Source of the DNA: an uncultured Lachnospiraceae bacterium
GTDB taxonomy: Bacteria; Bacillota; Clostridia; Lachnospirales; Lachnospiraceae
NCBI GenBank assembly: GCA_945621435.1
Contig: CALZBR010000004.1
Location: 1-64,000 of the forward strand
Direction: 5' to 3'
Length of the DNA: 64,000 nucleotides
The notes below the pieces were generated by a model. The model was not told the DNA's origin and did no database searches. It saw only the letters and a program-made list of their open reading frames with translations. A program made the translations under genes and the position numbers. This document shows positions 27,443-36,211 of this stretch, in pieces; positions within the stretch are counted from its first letter, which is position 1; each line of letters begins with the position of its first letter.

Positions 27443-28726
27443 ATGAAAAAGATTGCCGGATATGTTTCGGAGTTGATAAAAACAATATTGTTCATAGGAT
27501 TCAGCATCCAGATAATTCTTGGAATTGTCTGGATGTGTTTCAATTTTTCCCATGCACAACTGTTTTCGGTAAGCGGCGGTCCACTGTATATACCTGTTGA
27601 GAAAGTGGGGAAGGCTGCTTATCCTGTGCTTTATTTGCTACAGCTTGCAGTGGCGGCTTTGGCAGACTATTATTTTGTGAGATTATGGTGGGGGAATCGG
27701 AGATTACTGAACATCTGGGGTGCGCTGTGTCTGCTGACATCTCCTTTGGTTCTGCAGTGTCATCTGGCAGTTTCGCCGTTTTCTTTGGTGTGCTCTCTGC
27801 TGCTTCTGGAACTGACTTTTTCCATTCATTATATTCGAAGAAGCGAATGGGAATTGAGCGCGCTTTGTTCTGCCTGCGGTTGCTGGCTGATGTTGTCTCT
27901 TCTGCGTCCGGAATATCTGTTGTTGGGTGCGCTTCCGATTCTTTTTTCTGTGGTTTTCAAAGTATTTGCACGACAAAAGAGTAAGAAGAAACTGTTGCGC
28001 GGTGCGCTGGTGCTTGTCGCGTTTTGGGGGATTGTCTGGGGGACATTATCCCTTTCCGGGCAGGAGAGTGTCTACAGTCGGAAGAATATTGCTTTTTGCA
28101 CATTTTCCAGGGCAGTATGGCCCACCCTCTGGCAGGATTCTCTCGTGCTCTGGCAGCCGGAAGAGGTACCGGGGCTTACCGTTGAAATATTACAACAGGC
28201 TGCAGAACAGGTGGAAGATTTGCGTATAGTAGTGAAGCCGATGATTGAAGAAGCTTTGACGGAGGAAGAGGCAATAGATTTCTATTATCTCAAAGCATCG
28301 GGTTGCTGGATTTTGCGCAAGAAATCCCTTCTTTTACGGTGCATAAAGGATTTTGCCGGTTACCTTCTGCCTCCGGTCTTTTTGTCTGTGCAGCTGGATG
28401 GCAGGGGAGGAGAAACATACTCGGGAAGAAATTATGAAATGATGATTTCGGCTCATCCTAAATGGACAAAGGAATATGTTTCCTATGGTTGCTGGTGGTT
28501 CACGACAGCATTGGTGCTAACCTGTATCCTGGCAGTGAACTTATTAATGATGGGACGAATGAGGGAGATTCCATTTGTGCCTTTGGGTTTGTTTGTTATA
28601 TTGGGATGTGTGCTTGCTTTAGCTTATACGTTTCGCGGAGCAGGCATGCTGGATTATAAATGTACAGCGGTAGTGATGGTATTATGGCAGTCATTACCTC
28701 TTGCAACGATGGGAAAGGAAGTATGA
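27443..28726 (+). CDS. polytopic membrane protein of unknown family
   Basis: 427 residues with about 9 membrane helices, beginning KKIAGYVSELIKTILFIGF and including a short outside loop with SVSGGPLYIP. After residue 210 there is a soluble segment rich in glutamate (EILQQAAEQVEDL), then further helices. I do not recognise the family, and clear GT-C acids after helix 1 are not evident. ATG 27443 has AAAGGA nine bases upstream. It sits between the WecE gene and a DUF6077-like gene, so a part in glycan assembly or transfer is likely only from context. Confidence 0.5.
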   Translation: MKKIAGYVSELIKTILFIGFSIQIILGIVWMCFNFSHAQLFSVSGGPLYIPVEKVGKAAYPVLYLLQLAVAALADYYFVRLWWGNRRLLNIWGALCLLTSPLVLQCHLAVSPFSLVCSLLLLELTFSIHYIRRSEWELSALCSACGCWLMLSLLRPEYLLLGALPILFSVVFKVFARQKSKKKLLRGALVLVAFWGIVWGTLSLSGQESVYSRKNIAFCTFSRAVWPTLWQDSLVLWQPEEVPGLTVEILQQAAEQVEDLRIVVKPMIEEALTEEEAIDFYYLKASGCWILRKKSLLLRCIKDFAGYLLPPVFLSVQLDGRGGETYSGRNYEMMISAHPKWTKEYVSYGCWWFTTALVLTCILAVNLLMMGRMREIPFVPLGLFVILGCVLALAYTFRGAGMLDYKCTAVVMVLWQSLPLATMGKEV

Positions 28727-28730
28727 CAGA

Positions 28731-29780
28731 ATGGTTTTTCAGATTCTGATATTGTTTCTGCTGATGGTATTTATCCCATTGGCGGTAGGCGGTGTTTTTG
28801 TCAGACTGGAAGAAAAGGGAAGCAGATTCTTGTTCCGCTGGGTCAGCGGGCAGATGATTCTCTGGGCAGGATTTCAAATCATATGCGTACCTATGATTTT
28901 GAAGGAAAAGAGCTTTCGGATCGTGATGATATTATATTTGATTTATATCGGTGCGCTTCTTCTGCTGTCGTTTGGAACCCGGATGAAACACCTGGCGGAA
29001 CGCGAAAAGGTGATGGTGGAAACAAGAAAGACTTTCTGCGGAAGTACCGGTATCTTATGGGTACTGTTTTTGGGTTTGCTCTTATTCCAACTGATAAAGA
29101 CGGTCACACTGGCTTATGCAGACGGTGATGATGCTTTCTATGTGGCGATTTCTACCATTACGGAAAGTTCAAACAAAATGTATACTAACCTTCCTTATTC
29201 AGGATATACGACCGGTCTGGATGTCAGACACGGGTTGGCTCCGTTTCCGGTCTGGATTTCATTTTTGTCCGGATTATCAGGCATGCCTGCTGTGATGACG
29301 GCGCATATTGCGGTTGCGGTTGTGATGATAATCCTGGGGTATGCCGCTTTTGCACTTGTGGCGACCCGGCTGTATGAGGATAGAAGACAGCAGCTTTTAT
29401 TTTTGATTACCACTGAAGTACTGGTGCTGTTTGGGGGATATTCGCTTTATACCACGGAAAACTTTATGCTTGCCAGAAGCCGTCAGGGAAAAGCGGCTCT
29501 CGGAAGTCTGATTATTCCGTTTCTTTTTTATCTCCTCTTATATTTGTTTAAAAGAATGGATGAAGGAAAGAAAATATATCGGCGTTATTACCTTTTGGTT
29601 ACTGCTACCGTGACGGCAGGCTGTCTGTGTACCACGCTGGGGGCGCTTTTGTGCTGTATGCTGATCGGAATTGCTGCGATTATCGGTTTCTTTCAGTATA
29701 AACAAAAGAAATCCTGGATTTTATTGTCGTTTTGTTGCATACCGGGCGCTATTTATGCACTGCTTTATATTATGCTCTGA
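28731..29780 (+). CDS. DUF6077-like membrane protein, N-terminal part (frameshifted gene)
   Basis: 349 residues with about 9 membrane helices. The stretch TLAYADGDDAFYVAISTITE with later LDVRHGLAPFPVWISFLSG resembles DUF6077 proteins of Lachnospiraceae, which I recall as single proteins of about 600 residues. Here the frame ends at 29780, and the expected C-terminal half (further helices, YYRILWLLPMTICIAY) continues at once in another frame. The likely cause is a one-base loss near 29760-29780, or a sequencing error. ATG 28731 lies five bases after the preceding stop. Function is unknown; acids after helix-rich start suggest a GT-C-like role. Confidence 0.55.
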   Translation: MVFQILILFLLMVFIPLAVGGVFVRLEEKGSRFLFRWVSGQMILWAGFQIICVPMILKEKSFRIVMILYLIYIGALLLLSFGTRMKHLAEREKVMVETRKTFCGSTGILWVLFLGLLLFQLIKTVTLAYADGDDAFYVAISTITESSNKMYTNLPYSGYTTGLDVRHGLAPFPVWISFLSGLSGMPAVMTAHIAVAVVMIILGYAAFALVATRLYEDRRQQLLFLITTEVLVLFGGYSLYTTENFMLARSRQGKAALGSLIIPFLFYLLLYLFKRMDEGKKIYRRYYLLVTATVTAGCLCTTLGALLCCMLIGIAAIIGFFQYKQKKSWILLSFCCIPGAIYALLYIML

Positions 29781-29782
29781 AG

Positions 29783-30565
29783 ATGGGGGCGTTTGAAATG
29801 TGGAATGATGTAATAACACTGTTTCGGGAATACATGGGAACGGGCTTGATTGTCATACTTTATCTTTTGTGTTTGGTGTATCTGTATTTGAAGGAAGAGA
29901 AGAAATATATAAGACTTTTGTTTGTCGGGGTGCCGGTCTGCCTGCTTTTGTTATATTTTAATCCTCTGTTTGCGGAAATTGTCTATCGTTTCGCGGGAGA
30001 TGAGATCTATTACAGGATTTTGTGGCTGTTGCCTATGACGATATGTATTGCATATACGATATGCCATATTTGTGCAAGAATTGATGAAAAGAAACAGATG
30101 ACCTTTCTTGTCACGATTGCCCTGGTTCTGGTTCTTTCGGGAAAGTATATTTATTCGAATCCGAACTTTGGCAAAGCGGAGAACAAATATCATGTTCCGG
30201 ACAGCGTGGTAAATATCTGCGATTCCATCATTGTCCCGGGAAGAGAAGTAATGGCTGTATTTCCAAGAGAGCTGTTACAGTATGTCAGACAGTATTCGGC
30301 TTTTGTCTGTATGCCTTATGGTCGTGAGGTTCTTGTGGAAAGATGGAATTGGAACATTGAGCTTGAGACTGCCATGGAGCGCGAGGTGGTTGATTTGGAG
30401 GAGTTGGTGCCTCTTGCGTGTGAGAGCGGCTGTCATTATATTATTCTGCCGGAAAATAAAGAACTCCGGGGAAATCCCCCGGAGTATGGATTGGAAATAT
30501 TCGGTCAGACAGACGGATATATCATTTATCGCAACACTTCTCAGGTGTTGGAAATTATTTATTAA
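29783..30565 (+). CDS. DUF6077-like membrane protein, C-terminal part (frameshifted gene)
   Basis: About 260 residues from ATG 29783, with about 5 membrane helices and then a soluble tail of about 120 residues. The frame is open upstream to 29732, where it overlaps the end of the N-terminal part. The sequence FNPLFAEIVYRFAGDEIYYR followed by LPMTICIAYTICHI continues the family pattern of the preceding frame. The ATG has no convincing binding site, which again favours one broken gene over two. Its stop overlaps by four bases that of the convergent SGNH gene. If expressed as two chains it could still assemble; otherwise it is a pseudogene. Confidence 0.5.
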   Translation: MGAFEMWNDVITLFREYMGTGLIVILYLLCLVYLYLKEEKKYIRLLFVGVPVCLLLLYFNPLFAEIVYRFAGDEIYYRILWLLPMTICIAYTICHICARIDEKKQMTFLVTIALVLVLSGKYIYSNPNFGKAENKYHVPDSVVNICDSIIVPGREVMAVFPRELLQYVRQYSAFVCMPYGREVLVERWNWNIELETAMEREVVDLEELVPLACESGCHYIILPENKELRGNPPEYGLEIFGQTDGYIIYRNTSQVLEIIY

Positions 30566-31542
30566 TTCGTGCCGTAGTACATCAGGGCGTGTACCAGGCG
30601 GTCTACCACTTTTTTGCGACCTGCGGTATTGAGATGCAGATGGTCGGTCAGATAGTCTTTTGCCTCATCTTCATTGAAGGTACCGTAAATATTATCTACG
30701 TAAGTAACTCCTTTTTCGACGCATGCCTGCTGGGCTGCAATGGCATATCTTGAGAGCGGTTCGCTGCCGTAGGTACAGATGTCACTGCTGATATAGTCAC
30801 CATTTTCGTCCAATTGATCTGAAAAAGCATAGGTGGGCGAAAGAACAATAAGACGAACTCCCGGATGATGCTCCTGTAAAACGTCCAGAGTTGCTTCCAG
30901 GCTGGCAATATACTGTTGGATGGGAGCGCAATCTTCTGTTTCGTAAACAGGATGTCCCATGAAATAGTCGGTTGCGTCATACATGATAATAATAGCATCC
31001 AGTTGGTCATAATCTATAGACTTTATGGTCTTACGAACTTCTTCTGCCTCCGCCGGAGCCTGATCGCCGAGAAGAGTGATTGCTGCTCCGTAATAATCCG
31101 CCTGCTCTATGTCTGTTGTCATAAGGGATAGCCAGTAGGGGGAAAAGACATCCATGGGATTCTGCTCACCAAGGTAAGGAAGCTCCCAGGCAACATAGCT
31201 GCCGCTGACAGAACAGTTGTAAACCGTGGCATCTGCAGCCTCTGCAATCATATGTGCCATTCCGTTCGGAGAATTCCGGTCTTCGGCAAAAGAACCGTTT
31301 CCCAGAAGCATGATGTTGAGTCCATCGCTGGTTTTGAGAGGAATGACATTAAATTCATCATCCTTCAGGGGAACAAGATAGTCATAATTGTCGATATAAG
31401 TACCTTCACCATCCTTGAACAGTTCATCCTGATCTACATAGACACCAAAGTTTTTCACGGCAATTATCATAATGATGATAAATAAAACTATTGCTATCAG
31501 AAAAACAAGGTGCATATTAATTCTGAATTTTTTCTTTTCCAT
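30562..31542 (-). CDS. membrane-anchored SGNH-like protein with altered catalytic motifs
   Basis: 326 residues, minus strand, with one N-terminal membrane helix (about 11-30). The domain aligns over its length with the SGNH proteins at 19647 and 22902 (shared IVLSPTYAF, HLNTAGR). But block I reads LLGNGSFAED where GDS is expected, block III reads IMYDATDYF where GLNDY is expected, so the oxyanion asparagine is threonine. The block V Asp/His (DHLHLN) remains. A serine one position on could still act. It may be a divergent enzyme, or a binding protein that kept the fold. It converges on the DUF6077-like gene with a four-base overlap and is divergent from the GH25 gene. Confidence 0.7.
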   Translation of the reverse strand: MEKKKFRINMHLVFLIAIVLFIIIMIIAVKNFGVYVDQDELFKDGEGTYIDNYDYLVPLKDDEFNVIPLKTSDGLNIMLLGNGSFAEDRNSPNGMAHMIAEAADATVYNCSVSGSYVAWELPYLGEQNPMDVFSPYWLSLMTTDIEQADYYGAAITLLGDQAPAEAEEVRKTIKSIDYDQLDAIIIMYDATDYFMGHPVYETEDCAPIQQYIASLEATLDVLQEHHPGVRLIVLSPTYAFSDQLDENGDYISSDICTYGSEPLSRYAIAAQQACVEKGVTYVDNIYGTFNEDEAKDYLTDHLHLNTAGRKKVVDRLVHALMYYGTN

Positions 31543-31570
31543 GGTATTAACCTTTCTGCTTAATATCCTT

Positions 31571-31599
31571 ATTCTACTATTGTGATCGGATAAAGTCCA
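31571..31599 (-). promoter_or_regulatory. possible promoter of the 30562-31542 gene
   Basis: On the minus strand TGGACT (31594-31599), 17-base spacer and TAGAAT (31571-31576), about 30 bases before the start codon. Matches are 4/6 and 5/6 to consensus. Confidence 0.45.
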
Positions 31600-31654
31600 C
31601 TCAATTCATTAAAATTTAATGATTTAAGAAATTATGAAGAAATCCTTTTACGGC

Positions 31655-31683
31655 TTGAAGAGTTATGCCGCTAATGCTATAAT
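31655..31683 (+). promoter_or_regulatory. strong promoter of the GH25-rfb-wzm operon
   Basis: TTGAAG (31655-31660), 17-base spacer, TATAAT (31678-31683), with TGC just before it giving an extended -10. Transcription would start near 31690, leaving an untranslated leader of about 100 bases before the ATG at 31791. No riboswitch was recognised in the leader. Confidence 0.75.
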
Positions 31684-31790
31684 GTTACGGTAGTATTATA
31701 TTGGACGAAGTGTGCGCCATTGACAGTTTGCGGTAAACGTGGATGACCTTGACTGATGGTATGGATGCCGGTCCGTAGGAAGGAATCAGA

Positions 31791-34700
31791 ATGAAGCATT
31801 TGTTTAACCATACCAGGAAACCGGATGATATGCGGAAAAACTGGACAGATGATGATTTGGAATTCGTAGAACTTGATGAGGATACCGAGGAGGCATATCC
31901 GGAAGAGCCTGAGTACACCGAGGAGGCATATTCGGAGGAGCCTGAGTACACCGAGGAAGCATATCCGGAGGAGCCTGAGTACACCGAGGAGGCATATTCG
32001 GAGGAGCCTGAGTACACCGAGGAGGCATATCCGGAAGAGCCTGAGTACACCGAGGAAATGGCAGCCGATACCGGGATTGGTTTTGCTACAGAATTCGAAG
32101 CTGTTGAGGCAGATGACATACAGGACGAGGCAGGGTACGAAGAAGAATTGATCTACGAAGACGAAGAACAGTTCAACTCGGATTATGCCGCAGAAGCACC
32201 TGCCGCAGGAGCGGTAAACAGAAGCTCAATAAGACCCGGCAAGGGTAATTCCGAATCCACCATTATGGATAAGGTGATTGTTTTGACAGGTATTGTTGTT
32301 CTGGCAATTGCACTTGTGACAGGAGGAGCCTACCTGAAGTCAAAGACACAGAAACAGCAGGTAAACAGTTTTACGGAGGTAGGTGTCCAGCTGAATGGAA
32401 TCAACTTGATCGGTGAACAGGGACTCAATGCCATCTCACAGGAGGAAGCAGCCAAGTTTGAAGCTGCCAATGCAGATAACGGCGGTGAAGAATATGATGA
32501 AAATGATTACAATCGTCATGTTACCGTTTCGTTCAATCTGACTTCCATACAGAAGGATCTGAAGATAAAGTTCATCAACAGTAAGTCTAACAAACTGGTG
32601 GCACATGTACCTTTTACGGTAACAGTAAAAGATCCTGACGGCAATACCTCTGTCTGGTCGGATGATGATATGGACGGTATCATTTACAAGAAGGATATTG
32701 TGCCGGGTACCTATGAGGTAACCATGGAGAAGCTGACAGATTCGACGTATGCGGATTATACTTTGCTGACCGGGAAACAGTCGGTTATTGTTAAAAAGGA
32801 CATTACCTATCAGAAGGTGGATGTGGCGAATGAAGTAAAGAATGAGTCTGAAGTTGATACCAAGAAGGAAGACACGGTTAAACATGAAACAGAGGTTGAG
32901 TCTAAGCTGGAGGACACAGTTGCTTGGGTGGAGAGTAAGAGGCTTCCTCCCAGCTACACCGAGATTCCCAAGAGCACCATTACAGATCCTCTGACAACGG
33001 CGCGTATTGAAAAATATATCATGGCGATGGATCTGACGGTAAATCCGATCAACAAAACCCTCAGCATCAAGAAGGATGAAAGCCGTGATTTGAAGAGCGT
33101 TGTCAGCGTTAATGTCTCTGACATTACCGGCATGGAAGAAGGGGAAACGATAAAGAAAATAATATCCCTGGAAGGACTGACATGGAGTACTACAGCCACA
33201 GATGTTGTGGAACTGAGTGCAGATGGCACTGTAAAAGGGAAAAAAGCCGGAACGGCAACAGTCAATTTTAACGGCACCGTTAAAGTAGAGGTGGATGTGC
33301 AGGAGAGCACACCGACACCGACACCCGAGCCGACACCGACGCCAACACCGACACCGACGCCCGAGCCGACACCGACACCCGAGCCGACACCGACGCCCGA
33401 GCCGACACCGACGCCGACACCGACGCCTGAGCCGACACCGACACCGACGCCTGAGCCGGGATCCGAACCGGCATCCGAACCCGGCGGAACGGAAAGCCCC
33501 CGTGCCAATACAGGATATCGTATAGAGACAACGGCTTCCACCGAAAAGACAGTGCCTGTCAGCGGGACAATCGTGATCACCGTGACAGAACCGGACAATA
33601 AGGGAAAGGTAACAGTAGACAAGTCTGCCCTTGCTGTTGTTGTAGGCGGAACTGCTACAGCACAGGCAACGGCGTCTGAGTTTACCACAGGAAAAGAACT
33701 TGTTTACAAGGTGGCTTCAGATAAGTCCGATGTAGCAACAGCTACTGTGGATACGGCCGGTAAGATAACAATCAGCGGTAAGGCGGCGGGCAAGGCAAAT
33801 ATTACCGTAACAGTTAATTATAAGAATGGAGCCGACACAACGGCAGCGACCGCAACCATTGAAGTAACAGTCGGTGCAAATAAATCAATTGCGCTGGATA
33901 AGTCTTCTGTTTCCTTATATGCGGAGACATCATCTTCCTTAACAGCAGTGGTAAAGGGGGCAATCTCCGGTACTCCCGAGATCACGGCTACTTCCTCGGA
34001 TGAGGCAGTCCTTAAGGTGACGGTAGGTGCCCTGGGTGCCGCAAACGGTCAGGTGTCTGCACCGATTAACATGCAATTACTGAAGGAAGGAACCGCCGTT
34101 ATAACGGTTTCCTGTAAAGAAAATGGTGAGGAAGTCAAGGCTACCTGCACTGTGACAGTTAAGGTACATCCCAAGTATGATAAGACCACCGCACTTAAGG
34201 ATCAGAGCGGAAGAGTCCTGTATGTTCAGGATGGCAGCAATTACAGAGAGGCAGTGGTAGCGGATTATTACACCTATGATAAGTTCTTTGTAAAGGGCGA
34301 AGAGAGATATGCCGGATGGCAGACCCTGAACGGCAAGGTATACTATTTCAAGGGAGACGGCACAAAGGTCACCGGAGAGCAGGTGATTCAGGGTGCCAAG
34401 TATACATTTGCAAGTGACGGTTCTCTGATAGTGGGAACCGGAACCGTAGGTATTGATGTTTCCAGATGGAACGGCAATATCAACTGGAATCAGGTCAAGA
34501 ATTCCGGTATCAGTTATGTTATTATCCGTTGCGGTTACAGAGGTTCTACCAAGGGCAGTCTGATAGTGGATCCTATGTTTGAGGATTATATCAAGGGCGC
34601 TACGGCCGCAGGACTGAAGGTCGGAGTGTACTTTGTTACTCAGGCGGTAGATGAGAGAGAGGCTGTGGAGGAAGCGTCCATGGTACTGGAGATGATTAAG

Positions 34701-35033
34701 GATTATACCATTTCCTACCCTGTCTTCCTCGATGTGGAACCCAGTGGCGGCAGAGGAGACAAGATCAGCAAGGAGACCAGAACAGCAGTCTGCAAGGCGT
34801 TCTGTGAGACGATTAAGAATGCAAATTATACACCGGGTATCTATGCGAACAAAAACTGGTTTACCGAAAAGATGGACGCAAGTGCATTGGGAGCATATAA
34901 GATATGGCTTGCTCAGTATGCTGAGAAACCTACTTACACGGGAAGATATGATATGTGGCAGTATCGCTCAAACGGAAGAGTATCAGGTATATCCGGAGAT
35001 GTGGATATGAACCACAGTTACCTGGGATACTAA
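31791..35033 (+). CDS. large membrane-anchored GH25 lysozyme with acidic repeats, Ig-like domains and Pro/Thr linker
   Basis: 1080 residues. Order: acidic tail with five 11-residue repeats (33-87, EEAYPEEPEYT); membrane helix about 162-183, with no sign of cleavage; a beta domain about 243-330 shared with the 37071 protein; Big_2-like domain about 415-500; Thr-Pro-Glu linker about 505-560; two more Big_2-like domains about 600-795; cell-wall binding-type repeat about 840-880 (GWQTLNGKVYYFKGDGT); GH25 domain 885-1080 with GIDVSRWNG, the D-x-E pair in FLDVEPS, and DVDMNHS at the end. The acidic tail should be cytoplasmic and the rest outside. It should cut peptidoglycan at muramic acid while tethered to the membrane. 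GGAAGGA precedes the ATG. Confidence 0.88.
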   Translation: MKHLFNHTRKPDDMRKNWTDDDLEFVELDEDTEEAYPEEPEYTEEAYSEEPEYTEEAYPEEPEYTEEAYSEEPEYTEEAYPEEPEYTEEMAADTGIGFATEFEAVEADDIQDEAGYEEELIYEDEEQFNSDYAAEAPAAGAVNRSSIRPGKGNSESTIMDKVIVLTGIVVLAIALVTGGAYLKSKTQKQQVNSFTEVGVQLNGINLIGEQGLNAISQEEAAKFEAANADNGGEEYDENDYNRHVTVSFNLTSIQKDLKIKFINSKSNKLVAHVPFTVTVKDPDGNTSVWSDDDMDGIIYKKDIVPGTYEVTMEKLTDSTYADYTLLTGKQSVIVKKDITYQKVDVANEVKNESEVDTKKEDTVKHETEVESKLEDTVAWVESKRLPPSYTEIPKSTITDPLTTARIEKYIMAMDLTVNPINKTLSIKKDESRDLKSVVSVNVSDITGMEEGETIKKIISLEGLTWSTTATDVVELSADGTVKGKKAGTATVNFNGTVKVEVDVQESTPTPTPEPTPTPTPTPTPEPTPTPEPTPTPEPTPTPTPTPEPTPTPTPEPGSEPASEPGGTESPRANTGYRIETTASTEKTVPVSGTIVITVTEPDNKGKVTVDKSALAVVVGGTATAQATASEFTTGKELVYKVASDKSDVATATVDTAGKITISGKAAGKANITVTVNYKNGADTTAATATIEVTVGANKSIALDKSSVSLYAETSSSLTAVVKGAISGTPEITATSSDEAVLKVTVGALGAANGQVSAPINMQLLKEGTAVITVSCKENGEEVKATCTVTVKVHPKYDKTTALKDQSGRVLYVQDGSNYREAVVADYYTYDKFFVKGEERYAGWQTLNGKVYYFKGDGTKVTGEQVIQGAKYTFASDGSLIVGTGTVGIDVSRWNGNINWNQVKNSGISYVIIRCGYRGSTKGSLIVDPMFEDYIKGATAAGLKVGVYFVTQAVDEREAVEEASMVLEMIKDYTISYPVFLDVEPSGGRGDKISKETRTAVCKAFCETIKNANYTPGIYANKNWFTEKMDASALGAYKIWLAQYAEKPTYTGRYDMWQYRSNGRVSGISGDVDMNHSYLGY
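31887..32051 (+). repeat. five 33-base coding repeats (11-residue acidic unit)
   Basis: Five tandem 33-base copies encode EEAYPEEPEYT, with residue 5 alternating Pro, Ser, Pro, Ser, Pro. The alternation suggests duplication of a 66-base double unit. The copies are almost identical in DNA, so copy number is likely to vary between strains. The opposite strand shows open frames here only because of the repeat. Confidence 0.9.
33307..33465 (+). repeat. Thr-Pro-Glu coding repeat tract (wall-spanning linker)
   Basis: A low-complexity tract of ACACCGACGCCCGAGCC-like units encodes alternating TPTP and TPEP, the usual flexible linker that lets a surface domain reach through the wall. DNA slippage here could change linker length in frame. 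Confidence 0.88.
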
Positions 35034-35071
35034 AAACAGCTGTCATGGTACAGACGAAAGGAGAAAGTCAT

Positions 35072-36154
35072 ATGAGGACTTATTTAGTCACAGGAGGAGC
35101 AGGCTTTATCGGTTCCAATTATATTCATTACATGTTTAAAAAATATGGAGATGAAATTCGGATTATCAATGTAGATGCGCTGACCTATGCAGGCAATCTG
35201 GAGAATCTGAAGGACATCGAGGACAGACCCAACTATACTTTTATAAAGGCAAATATCTGTGATAAGGAAGCGATTACCCGAATTTTTGCAGAGAACGATA
35301 TCGACAGAGTGGTTCATTTCGCAGCGGAGAGTCATGTGGACAGAAGTATCAGAAACCCCGAGATTTTCGTGCAGACCAATGTGCTGGGAACCGCAGTAAT
35401 GCTGAATTGCGCAAAAGCAGCGTGGGAGCTACCGGACGGAGGCTTCAAGGAGGGCAAGAAGTTCCTTCATGTGTCAACAGATGAAGTGTATGGTTCTCTT
35501 CCTGAGGATGAAACCGCGTTCTTCTACGAGACTACGCCCTATGATCCCCACAGCCCTTATTCCGCCAGTAAGGCAAGCTCCGATATGCTGGTAAAGTCTT
35601 ATATGGATACCTATCATTTTCCCGCAAATATTACCAACTGTTCCAACAACTACGGACCTTATCAGTTCCCGGAGAAGCTGATACCGCTGATCATCAACAA
35701 TGCGCTTCAGGGAAAGAAGCTGCCGGTATATGGCGATGGTAAGAACGTGAGAGACTGGTTGTATGTGGAAGACCATGCGAAGGCAATCGATATGGTGCAG
35801 GAACAGGGAAAACTGTTTGAAACCTACAACATCGGTGGACATAACGAAAAACAGAATATCGAGATTATTCATATCATTCTGGAAACCCTGCAGGAGATGC
35901 TTCCGGAGAGTGATCCCAGAAAGTCTTATATCAACGATGGACTGATTACCTATGTGGAAGACCGCAAGGGGCATGACAGACGTTACGCAATCGCTCCTGA
36001 CAAGATAAAGAAGGAGATTGGCTGGGAACCCGAGACTATGTTTAAGGAAGGAATCAAGAAGACCATTGCCTGGTTCTTTGAGCATGAGGAATGGATGAAA
36101 AATGTGACCAGTGGAGACTACCAGAAATATTACACTGAAATGTATGAAAAATAA
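35072..36154 (+). CDS. rfbB: dTDP-glucose 4,6-dehydratase, RfbB
   Basis: 360-residue SDR enzyme. The NAD-binding motif TGGAGFIGSNYI is at residues 6-17, HFAAESHVDRSI near residue 85, STDEVYG near residue 135, and the catalytic pair Y163/K167 in YSASKASSD. It converts dTDP-glucose to dTDP-4-keto-6-deoxyglucose, the shared precursor of rhamnose and of the Fuc4N made by the WecE-type enzyme. ATG 35072 has AAAGGAGA upstream; a longer frame back to 34955 lies inside the GH25 gene. Length is normal. Confidence 0.95.
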   Translation: MRTYLVTGGAGFIGSNYIHYMFKKYGDEIRIINVDALTYAGNLENLKDIEDRPNYTFIKANICDKEAITRIFAENDIDRVVHFAAESHVDRSIRNPEIFVQTNVLGTAVMLNCAKAAWELPDGGFKEGKKFLHVSTDEVYGSLPEDETAFFYETTPYDPHSPYSASKASSDMLVKSYMDTYHFPANITNCSNNYGPYQFPEKLIPLIINNALQGKKLPVYGDGKNVRDWLYVEDHAKAIDMVQEQGKLFETYNIGGHNEKQNIEIIHIILETLQEMLPESDPRKSYINDGLITYVEDRKGHDRRYAIAPDKIKKEIGWEPETMFKEGIKKTIAWFFEHEEWMKNVTSGDYQKYYTEMYEK

Positions 36155-36160
36155 GCCAAG

Positions 36161-36186
36161 ATGGGAACGGTGAAAGCCGTTCCCAT
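36161..36186. promoter_or_regulatory. perfect hairpin between rfbB and rfbA
   Basis: ATGGGAACGG (36161-36170) and CCGTTCCCAT (36177-36186) pair perfectly around a six-base loop. No T tract follows, so it probably does not end transcription; it may protect or process the mRNA between the two genes. Confidence 0.55.
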
Positions 36187-36211
36187 TCGGTGTGTTAAAA
36201 AGGAGGATTTT

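Noticed and set aside
30463..30485. GC-rich hairpin with 9-base arms
   Set aside because: Inside coding sequence and without a T tract; likely chance from codons for a Gly/Pro-rich stretch.
31685..32119. Open frames on both strands across the acidic repeat (Ser/Gly/Tyr-rich and Pro-rich predicted proteins)
   Set aside because: They are produced by the 33-base repeat of the GH25 gene being open in several frames; no start signals or family features.
32954..33688. Val/Gly/Ser-rich open frame opposite the Thr-Pro linker
   Set aside because: Shadow of the low-complexity linker of the GH25 gene.
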